Source: Bacteroidia bacterium (GTDB taxonomy: Bacteria > Bacteroidota > Bacteroidia > Bacteroidales > Prolixibacteraceae). Taken from it: a DNA stretch of 58,926 nt. The DNA is taken from assembly GCA_026391315.1 (NCBI GenBank), contig JAPLDT010000079.1, forward strand, positions 1 through 58,926, in the 5' to 3' direction. A model generated the notes under the pieces. It was not told the DNA's origin. It did no database searches and saw nothing but the letters and a program-made list of their open reading frames with translations. This document shows, one piece after another, positions 52,346 through 58,926 of the stretch; within the stretch, counting starts at the first letter, position 1; each line of letters begins with the position of its first letter. Both the position numbers and the translations under genes were made by a program.

Positions 52346-53272
52346 TCATGCGAACTGATCCAGAAGCTCAATCCTTTTCTGGATTGGTGGGTGGGTCGAG
52401 AAGAGGTTGCTGAAGGAGAATTTCTTCTCTTCCGGTTGAGGGTTTTCGATGAAGAGTTGGGCGACATCGCGGTTTTCTACCGCTTCGATCAGCGGATCAC
52501 TGCTGATCTTCCGCAACGCGCTGGCCAGTGCGTAGGGTTTTCTTGTCATTTCGGCGGCTCCGGCATCGGCCATGTACTCGCGTGACCTGGATACGCCGAA
52601 ACGGAGCAGCAGGGCGATCAGGTAGCAAATTGCGGAGATTACAATAACAACCAAAATCGCTATACCCGAATCTTTTTTGCCTCTCGACAAGGCCCCGAAC
52701 CGGATGCTCCTGAAAGCCATCTCGGCTACGAAAGCAAAGATGCCGACAAAGATGATCGAGACGATCATCAGCCTGACATCCCGGTTACGGATATGGGAAA
52801 GTTCGTGAGCGATCACTCCTTCGAGTTCATCATCTTCCAGCTTGTCGATTATCCCGCGCGAAAGGGTGACGGAAAAGGTACGCGCGTTGATGCCGCTGGC
52901 AAAGGCATTGAGCGAATCGTCTTCGATAACGTAGATTTGCGGGATCTTCATTCCTTTCGAGATGCAAAGATTTTCGACCAGGTTGTAAACCCGCTTGTTT
53001 TCAATCCGCTCCAGCGGTTTCGATCCGGTGGCCATCCTGATAAGGGAGTTGTGTATCAACCATGCTACCAAAAACCAGATGGTAGTGCCCAGAATCACAA
53101 ACGGTACCACACGTACAAATGTGTCATTCACGATCTGAACTTCCTGCTGGCGCTGGCTGAAATATAAGATAGCATAGACCATCCCGAGCAGCACGATAGG
53201 GAAAGCCAGAATCAGGAGAACACTGTTGAAATTGTTTCTCCTGATTTGCGTTTGTATACCGACGTAAGTCAT
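52346..53272 (-). CDS. htpX: M48 family metallopeptidase (HtpX-like)
   Basis: 308 residues. Integral membrane zinc protease for quality control of membrane proteins. Two N-terminal helices (about 19-40 and 54-72) precede the zinc motif VIAHELSHIRNRDVRL, followed by two more helices (about 160-180 and 205-230) and the third ligand region SRSREYMADAGAAEMT, then STHPPIQKRIELL. It overlaps the upstream LemA gene by 1 nt (TAATG). The LemA-M48 pair is a common operon. Confidence 0.92.
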   Translation of the reverse strand: MTYVGIQTQIRRNNFNSVLLILAFPIVLLGMVYAILYFSQRQQEVQIVNDTFVRVVPFVILGTTIWFLVAWLIHNSLIRMATGSKPLERIENKRVYNLVENLCISKGMKIPQIYVIEDDSLNAFASGINARTFSVTLSRGIIDKLEDDELEGVIAHELSHIRNRDVRLMIVSIIFVGIFAFVAEMAFRSIRFGALSRGKKDSGIAILVVIVISAICYLIALLLRFGVSRSREYMADAGAAEMTRKPYALASALRKISSDPLIEAVENRDVAQLFIENPQPEEKKFSFSNLFSTHPPIQKRIELLDQFA

Positions 53273-53829
53273 TAATTAAAGCTAATCTTCGGTGGTTCCT
53301 CAAAGGATACCCGTTCCTGTCCGAGGTCGAAAAGAGTCTCGCGAAGGAAGCCGAAACTATTGGCGATCAGGTTGGACGGGAAGGTTTCGATACCTGTATT
53401 GTATTCGGTGGTGGCCGCGTTGAAATACCTGCGGGCGGCTGCCAGTTTATTCTCGATGTCGCTCAGCTCTTCCTGAAGTTGGAGGAAGTTTTGGTTGGCT
53501 TTCAGATCGGGATAGGCTTCGACCGATATTTTCAGACCTTGCAGCGCAGCCGAAAGTTGTGTTTCTGTCTTGATTTTTTCATCAATGGTGGTGGCTCCCA
53601 TCGCTGCAGTCCTGGCCTGGGTGATCCGGGTCAACAGCTCCCTCTCGTGGGTAGCGTAACCTTTTACGGTCTCTACGAGTTGGGGGATCAGATCGTGCCG
53701 CTGTTTCAGCTGGACATCAATATCCGCGAAAGCGTTCTGCCTCGTATTGCGAAGCCTTACCAGACTGTTGTAAATACCAATCAGCCAGAAGATAATCACG
53801 ATAATAACTACAGGAATAATCCAAATCAT
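53272..53829 (-). CDS. lemA: LemA family protein
   Basis: 185 residues with one N-terminal transmembrane helix (IIPVVIIVIIFWLIGIYNSL) and a helical domain typical of LemA: LVRLRNTRQNAFADIDVQLKQRHDLIPQLVETVKGY (by position 23-58), AYPDLKANQNFLQLQEELSDIENKLAAARRYFN and the ending YNTGIETFPSNLIANSFGF. Function is poorly known. It is cotranscribed and translationally coupled with the HtpX-like protease. Confidence 0.93.
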   Translation of the reverse strand: MIWIIPVVIIVIIFWLIGIYNSLVRLRNTRQNAFADIDVQLKQRHDLIPQLVETVKGYATHERELLTRITQARTAAMGATTIDEKIKTETQLSAALQGLKISVEAYPDLKANQNFLQLQEELSDIENKLAAARRYFNAATTEYNTGIETFPSNLIANSFGFLRETLFDLGQERVSFEEPPKISFN

Positions 53830-54215
53830 GGCAAAGGTTTTTTTAAGGTTTTATACTTCAAATGTACTAAGAAACTGTTTAAATTTTATTGTTCCCATTT
53901 TATCATCAGAAATCAATTGATCAGGACTGTGCCGTAGGCATATAATATCGGTAGAAAGAGAATTTACCTCAAAATATCCCGTCCCGTACGGGACGGAATT
54001 TAGATCTTAATCCATATTCTACCGACATTATATCCCTAACGGGACAAAAAAACAAATTTTAAACAGTCTCTTTAGGATTATGCTTTTCATCAAAGCTCAA
54101 TTACAAACATAAGGACTAAATATTTGTCTTGGCAGGGCTCAATTCATTACATGTTCCACAATATTGCCTATTCTTTTTTTAATCCGCACCAGCACAGGTA
54201 CTCAAAATCGTCTCA
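53830..54215. repeat. Gene-free region with palindromic repeat element
   Basis: Outer arms 53930-53956 and 54017-54045 (ATAATATCGGTAGAA versus TTCTACCGACATTAT, extending over GCCTA/TAGGG-like flanks) enclose a perfect 18-bp palindrome CCGTCCCGTACGGGACGG (53979-53996). It resembles palindromic intergenic elements of this phylum. Copy 13 of the 3'-end repeat is at 54181-54199. No gene is seen. Confidence 0.8.
54181..54199 (-). repeat. 3'-end dispersed repeat, copy 13
   Basis: AATCCGCACCAGCACAGGT, identical over 19 bases to the end of copy 11. It lies 16 nt past the stop of the HD-domain gene. Confidence 0.75.
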
Positions 54216-54794
54216 TTAAAGAATCTCCCCTCTCAACCCGATCACATCTGCCGCCTTTTGCATGGCGATAATGGTCTCTTCCACGAGTTCCTCAACCGGT
54301 TTGCCTAACATTTCAGCTCCTTTGGCGATTACCTCGCGGTTTGCGCCGGCGGCGAAGGCCCGCGTATTCCATTTCTTCATGACCGATTTGGTGGTGAGAT
54401 CGAGAATACTTTTGGAGGGGCGCACATAGACGCAAGCTGTAATCAATCCGGTAAGCTCATCGGTTGCGAAAAGAACCTTCTCCAGCACTTCGATGGGTTC
54501 GACATCCGAGCAGAGTCCCCACCCATGACTAATGATGGCCCGGATATAGCTTTCCGGCCAGCCTTTCTCCTCGAGGATCTTCCGGGTCATGGTGCAGTGC
54601 TGATCGGGATATTTCTCGTAGTCAAGATCGTGGCACAATCCGATGACGCCCCATTTTTCGATATCCTCACCGGCATTTTCGGCGAAATAGCGCATCACCG
54701 CCTCAACGGCCAACCCATGACGGATCAGGCTATCCTGTTTGTTGTATTCGCACAAGAGGGCAAATGCCTCTGCTCTGGAAGGTTGTTTTTCCAT
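54216..54794 (-). CDS. HD-domain (HDIG-type) hydrolase
   Basis: 192 residues. The HD motif is in GVIGLCHDLDYEKYPDQHC with further metal ligands in RHGLAVEAVMRYFAE upstream and ISHGWG downstream. ATDELTGLITACVYVRPSKS is typical of this group of small hydrolases. The substrate is not known. It begins 14 nt past the icmF stop on the same strand and is probably cotranscribed. Confidence 0.85.
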   Translation of the reverse strand: MEKQPSRAEAFALLCEYNKQDSLIRHGLAVEAVMRYFAENAGEDIEKWGVIGLCHDLDYEKYPDQHCTMTRKILEEKGWPESYIRAIISHGWGLCSDVEPIEVLEKVLFATDELTGLITACVYVRPSKSILDLTTKSVMKKWNTRAFAAGANREVIAKGAEMLGKPVEELVEETIIAMQKAADVIGLRGEIL

Positions 54795-54808
54795 AAATCG
54801 TCTCCATT

Positions 54809-57800
54809 TTATAAATTCCTCCGGTATTTACCGCCTACTTCAAATAACGCATGGGTTATTTGTCCCAATGAACAGTATTTCACTGCCTCAACCATCTCCT
54901 CAAAGACATTCCGGTTTTCGAGGGCTGCTTTTTTAAGCCGTTCAATATAGATAGGAGACAGCTCTTTGTTGGCTTCATGAAAATTGTTCAGGGAAGCCAG
55001 TTGGTTGTGCTTCTCCTCTTCGGTACTGCGGATCACTTCGCGTGGCAGAATGGTCGGTGATCCTTCGGACGATAAAAAGGTGTTTACACCCATTATTGGC
55101 AGTTTCCCGTTGTTTTTCAGGGTTTCGTAATACAACGATTCATCCTGAATTTTACTGCGCTGGTAGTTGGCTTCCATGGCGCCCAGCACGCCTCCCCTTT
55201 CGGTGATCCGGTCGAACTCCTGCAACACTGTGGCCTCCACCAGTTCAGTTAACTCTTCAATTACAAAGGATCCCTGCAGCGGATTCTGGTTCCGGGTCAA
55301 TCCCAGTTCATGGTTAATAATCATTTGTATTACCATGGCGCGACGCACCGATTCTTCGGTAGGAGTGGTAATGGCTTCGTCGTAAGCATTGGTGTGAAGA
55401 GAGTTGCAGTTGTCGTAAATGGCGTACAAGGCCTGCAAGGTAGTGCGAATATCGTTGAATTCAATCTCCTGCGCATGCAGCGACCGACCCGAAGTTTGAA
55501 TGTGGTACTTCAGTTTTTGAGCACCTTCACCGGCTTTGTATTTGTATTTCATGGCTTTCGCCCAGATGAGCCTTGCTACCCGGCCAATTACGGCAAATTC
55601 AGGGTCAATTCCGTTAGAGAAAAAGAAAGAGAGGTTGGATGCGAAATCATCAATCTTCATCCCCCTTGAAAGATAATATTCGACGTAGGTAAAACCATTG
55701 GCCAGTGTAAAAGCAAGCTGAGTGATGGGATTAGCTCCCGCTTCGGCAATATGGTAACCTGATATCGAGACGGAATAAAAGTTTTGAATGTCATTTTGAA
55801 TGAAATAGGCCTGTACGTCGCCCATCAGTTTCAGGGCAAAATCGATGCTGTAGATACAGGTGTTTTGCGCCTGATCTTCCTTTAAAATATCGGCTTGAAC
55901 GGTTCCCCTGACTTCCTTAAGTGTTTGTCGCTTAATTTGTTCGTAAATTTCAGATGGCAACAGCTCATCTCCGTGAATCCCCAGCAAAGCCAACCCTAAT
56001 TCGTTGGATGTATCTGGTAAATTACCTTGGTAAACCGGTGGTTTCAACCCTTTCGACCGGAATTTTTGTTGTATAAGCTCCGTGATGTTTTTGGTCAGCC
56101 CGTTTTCCCTGAGGTATTTCTCGCACGCCTGGTCGATGGCGGTATTGAGGAACATCGCCATAAGCACGGATGCAGGTCCGTTGATGGTCATACTTACTGA
56201 TGTCAATGGGTGACAAAGGTCAATTCCTGAATAGAGTTTTTTGGAATCGTCTAACGTCGCGACCGAGACTCCGGCGTTTCCAACCTTGCCATAAATATCG
56301 GGACGGGGATCCGGGTTTTCACCGTAAAGTGTAACTGAATCATAGGCAGTCGATAACCGTTTGGCTTTCTGTCCGCGCGACAGGTAATGAAACCTCAGAT
56401 TGGTACGCTCCGGACTCCCTTCGCCGGCAAACATTCTGGTGGGATCTTCGTATTCGCGTTTAAATGGAAATACACCGGCGGCAAAAGGGAAATATCCTGG
56501 TAAGTTTTCTTTTAACAACCAGTTTAAAATATCACCCTGATTCCGGAAATGAGGCATAGCAATTTTGGGGATGTGGGTATGCGAAAGCGATTCGGTGTAA
56601 GTCCGGACACGAACTTCTTTCCCCCGCACCTGAAATGAACATTCGTCTTGCCGGTATGCCTGTTTCTTTTCTTTCCAGAATTCCAACAACAACCGGTTCT
56701 CAGGGATTAATTTTTCATTCCACTCTTTGAGGACAATTTCAAGTTCCTGAGTCGAAGCATTACGGGACTTTAACAGCTCCAATGAATCCTTGATGGCTTG
56801 AATTTTACCCGCTATTTCAGATTGTTCTTCGGCTTTTTTATTGTATTTCCTGACAGTTTCACTAATTTCCGAAAGATATCGTACCCGTTCAGGTGGAATG
56901 ATCTGGTTTTTTTCCGAAGCAAAAAACTGCCTGTCCGTTTCACTGAGAACATTAGGAAACCGCCCGATGACCAGAGTTTTCAGGGCTTTGTAAAAATCAT
57001 TCACCCCTGGATCGAAAAACTGGGAGGCATGGGTTAAAAATACGGGCATCTGACCGGGCTCTATATGCCAGAGGTTTTTTTTGTTGCGCTGGTATTGCTT
57101 ACGCACATCGCGCAGGGCATCCAGGGCTCCTTTTTTATCAGACTTATTCAGCGCTACCAGATCAGCAAAATCGAGCATGTCAATTTTTTCCAGTTGAGAA
57201 GGAGCTCCAAATTCGGGAGTCATTACATACACTGTAAGGTCGCTGTGATCAACAATCTGCGTGTCAGACTGACCAATTCCGGATGTTTCCAGCAGGATGA
57301 GATCATAACCGGCGGCTTTCAATACATTAACTGAATCATCGATGTGTCTGGAAACTGATAAATTGGCTTCGCGGGTGGCCATACTTCGCATGTAAACCCT
57401 GCTATTGTGAATAGAATTCATGCGGATACGGTCGCCGAGAAGCGCACCACCCGATTTCCGTTTGCTGGGATCAATGCTGATCACTCCGATCCGAAGTTCG
57501 GGATAATCCAATAAAAAGCGGCGAATCAGCTCATCAACCAACGACGATTTACCTGCACCCCCGGTTCCGGTAATTCCCAAAACCGGAATGGTCTTAGTTT
57601 GCTGATGATTGGCAAGCAGCCGTTTTATCTCTTCAATGCCGGGTAAATTGTTTTCCAGTATCGTAATGAAACGGGCAATTTTTTCGGATTCATCGGTTTT
57701 TGGTAAATTGTTCAGATACGCTTCTTTTTGAATTAACGGGTGATCTGTCTTTTCAAGCAAATCATTGATCATTCCCTGAAGTCCCATGGAGCGGCCATCG

Positions 57801-58177
57801 TCGGGCGAATAGATACGGGTAATTCCATAGTCCTGAAGTTCCTCAATTTCGGCGGGAAGAATAACACCTCCACCACCGCCAAAAATGTGGATGTGGCCAC
57901 ATCCTTTTTGTTTCAGTAAATCGAACATGTATTTGAAGAATTCCAGGTGACCGCCCTGGTACGAAGTAACTGCCACAGCATGCGCATCTTCCTGTATGGC
58001 GCAGTCGACAATTTCCATTACAGAACGGTTGTGCCCCAAGTGAATGATTTCAGCACCCGATGATTGCAGAATTCGTCGCATGATATTGATTGAAGCATCA
58101 TGTCCATCGAAAAGAGAGGTCGCAGTAACAATCCGGATCTTGTTTTTTACTATATAGGGCAGTGTAATTTGATCCAT
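54809..58177 (-). CDS. icmF: Fused isobutyryl-CoA mutase IcmF
   Basis: 1122 residues combining three parts. About 15-150 is the B12-binding domain ([20 protein letters not shown], with D-x-H of base-off binding, then VTSYQGGH). About 195-430 is the MeaB-like G-protein chaperone (P-loop [56 protein letters not shown]). About 540-1090 is the acyl-CoA mutase barrel ([36 protein letters not shown]). The order matches IcmF, not methylmalonyl-CoA mutase. It interconverts isobutyryl- and butyryl-CoA and related pairs. It is followed by an HD gene and preceded by an Fe-S protein gene. Confidence 0.95.
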   Translation of the reverse strand: MDQITLPYIVKNKIRIVTATSLFDGHDASINIMRRILQSSGAEIIHLGHNRSVMEIVDCAIQEDAHAVAVTSYQGGHLEFFKYMFDLLKQKGCGHIHIFGGGGGVILPAEIEELQDYGITRIYSPDDGRSMGLQGMINDLLEKTDHPLIQKEAYLNNLPKTDESEKIARFITILENNLPGIEEIKRLLANHQQTKTIPVLGITGTGGAGKSSLVDELIRRFLLDYPELRIGVISIDPSKRKSGGALLGDRIRMNSIHNSRVYMRSMATREANLSVSRHIDDSVNVLKAAGYDLILLETSGIGQSDTQIVDHSDLTVYVMTPEFGAPSQLEKIDMLDFADLVALNKSDKKGALDALRDVRKQYQRNKKNLWHIEPGQMPVFLTHASQFFDPGVNDFYKALKTLVIGRFPNVLSETDRQFFASEKNQIIPPERVRYLSEISETVRKYNKKAEEQSEIAGKIQAIKDSLELLKSRNASTQELEIVLKEWNEKLIPENRLLLEFWKEKKQAYRQDECSFQVRGKEVRVRTYTESLSHTHIPKIAMPHFRNQGDILNWLLKENLPGYFPFAAGVFPFKREYEDPTRMFAGEGSPERTNLRFHYLSRGQKAKRLSTAYDSVTLYGENPDPRPDIYGKVGNAGVSVATLDDSKKLYSGIDLCHPLTSVSMTINGPASVLMAMFLNTAIDQACEKYLRENGLTKNITELIQQKFRSKGLKPPVYQGNLPDTSNELGLALLGIHGDELLPSEIYEQIKRQTLKEVRGTVQADILKEDQAQNTCIYSIDFALKLMGDVQAYFIQNDIQNFYSVSISGYHIAEAGANPITQLAFTLANGFTYVEYYLSRGMKIDDFASNLSFFFSNGIDPEFAVIGRVARLIWAKAMKYKYKAGEGAQKLKYHIQTSGRSLHAQEIEFNDIRTTLQALYAIYDNCNSLHTNAYDEAITTPTEESVRRAMVIQMIINHELGLTRNQNPLQGSFVIEELTELVEATVLQEFDRITERGGVLGAMEANYQRSKIQDESLYYETLKNNGKLPIMGVNTFLSSEGSPTILPREVIRSTEEEKHNQLASLNNFHEANKELSPIYIERLKKAALENRNVFEEMVEAVKYCSLGQITHALFEVGGKYRRNL

Positions 58178-58226
58178 AGATGATCATTTTATGAAAAGTT
58201 AACGGTCATTAAGACAATGCGATATT

Positions 58227-58926
58227 TTAGATGCCAAGATTTTCGAGAATCAACTCAGCTATGTCCAAATTTTTGATCTCCGTTTGACGGTCCCTGAATT
58301 TTATTCCATCAGTGAGCATGGTCATGCAAAATGGGCACGCTGTAGCCACAATTTCTGCTTTCGATTCAATGACATCATCGGTACGTTCGGCATAAATTTC
58401 TTTGTTTCCCTTTTCGGCTTCTTTAAACATTTGGGCTCCACCGGCGCCACAACACAGTGCAAAACTTTTCGAACGTTTCAGCTCAGTGAAGTCTCCTCCC
58501 AGTTTGCCGATAACATTTCGGGGAGCATCATAGATGTTATTTCCTCTGCCCAGGTAGCACGGGTCGTGATAGGTTATCCTCCGATCGCTGAAAACCGATT
58601 TGTCTAATTTGAGCTTTCCCTTGTCAATCAACTCTTCGAGGAAACCAGTGTAATGGACTACCTCGTAATTTCCACCCAAATCAGGATATTCATTTTTCAA
58701 GGTATTGAAGCAGTGGGGGCAGGTACAGATGATTTTTTTTACTCCATACCCATTCAAAATTTCAATGTTCGCCAATGCCTGCATCTGGAAAAGCATTTCG
58801 TTGCCAGCCCGTTTGGCAGGATCGCCGGTGCACGATTCTTCAGTTCCCAGAACGGCATAATCGACCCCGGCATGATTCAATATTTTGGCAAACGAACGGG
58901 CCACTTTCTGATATCGCTCATCGAAA
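58227..58926 (-). CDS. (Fe-S)-binding CCG-domain protein, heterodisulfide-reductase-like (partial)
   Basis: The visible 233 codons are the C-terminal part; the frame continues through the window edge (FDERYQKVARSFAKILNHAG before the apparent GTG start). Two CCG domains are seen: the first ends in IICTCPHCFNTLKNEYPDLG, and the second has ITYHDPCYLGRGNNIYDAPR, ALCCGAGGAQMF and VATACPFCMTMLTDG. Such proteins bind a 4Fe-4S cluster and couple electron transfer, often next to acyl-CoA metabolism genes, as here with icmF 49 nt downstream. An electron-transfer role in fatty or branched acyl-CoA oxidation is inferred. Confidence 0.9.
   Translation of the reverse strand, partial: FDERYQKVARSFAKILNHAGVDYAVLGTEESCTGDPAKRAGNEMLFQMQALANIEILNGYGVKKIICTCPHCFNTLKNEYPDLGGNYEVVHYTGFLEELIDKGKLKLDKSVFSDRRITYHDPCYLGRGNNIYDAPRNVIGKLGGDFTELKRSKSFALCCGAGGAQMFKEAEKGNKEIYAERTDDVIESKAEIVATACPFCMTMLTDGIKFRDRQTEIKNLDIAELILENLGI

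Noticed and set aside
33845-54199. Integron attC sites for the 3'-end repeats
   Set aside because: Placement at gene ends and hairpins are attC-like, but the usual core ends (GTTRRRY and RYYYAAC) are not recognisable in all copies and no integrase is in the window. Kept only as an alternative.

Overview
The window reads as chromosomal DNA of a member of the Bacteroidota, probably Bacteroidales/Marinilabiliales-like. The grounds are a fused lpxC-fabZ gene inside a lipid A cluster, an IF-2 N-terminus of the Bacteroidota type, a DUF2723 membrane glycosyltransferase, promoters of the TTTG-N20-TAnnTTTG type, few Shine-Dalgarno sequences, and a LexA-like XRE-S24/DinB/DnaE-type cassette. No species is claimed.

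Layout. 1-2.0 kb: rimP-nusA-infB (infB cut by the window edge), minus strand. 2.2-6.9 kb: an HD phosphohydrolase followed by lpxD, lpxC-fabZ and lpxA. 6.9-12.4 kb: a small envelope operon (YtxH, holin-like, hypothetical), a flippase-like membrane protein with a YgjP-type metallopeptidase, a PiT phosphate transporter, dGTPase and tRNA-Gln. 12.7-28.5 kb: DUF2723 protein, polysaccharide deacetylase, ExbB/ExbD, an RND (MMPL) exporter, an exported TIM-barrel protein, DUF2157 + GDYXXLXY membrane pair, exported oligopeptidase B, a SMUG2-type glycosylase and a lipoprotein of the MEMO family. 28.5-33.8 kb: LexA-like regulator, dinB and a frameshifted error-prone dnaE. 33.8-47.6 kb: an AT-rich accessory region with toxin-antitoxin genes, broken vsr copies, HNH nuclease, decayed GxxExxY genes, OsmC, SelO (frameshifted), DUF2237, thioesterase and tRNA-Ala. 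47.7-58.9 kb: tricorn-like protease, lipoprotein nitrilase, HtpX-like peptidase with LemA, HD protein, the fused mutase IcmF and a CCG-type Fe-S protein cut by the window edge.

Two signals stand out. First, small single-ORF units are bounded by inverted arrays of a short (about 7-nt) word: a four-helix-bundle (S23/IVP-like) gene at 18.2 kb between GGATAAAG arrays, and a decayed GxxExxY (PD-(D/E)XK-like) gene at 39.1 kb between CAGAATT arrays. Two further inverted arrays without an ORF lie at 16.8 and 29.5 kb. The layout resembles the intervening sequences of rRNA genes, but here it lies between protein genes. Second, a 20-base dispersed motif (AATTGCAAATCCGCACCAGC) occurs about twelve times only between 33.8 and 54.2 kb, nearly always just past a stop codon and in one orientation relative to that gene. 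Several copies have copy-specific complementary arms, which points to a conserved hairpin.

Several genes are broken (dnaE by a net 8-nt loss, selO by one A in a homopolymer, hepT by a nonsense codon, two vsr 5' fragments, an osmC fragment). Some of these could be sequencing errors; the duplicated fragments cannot be so explained.
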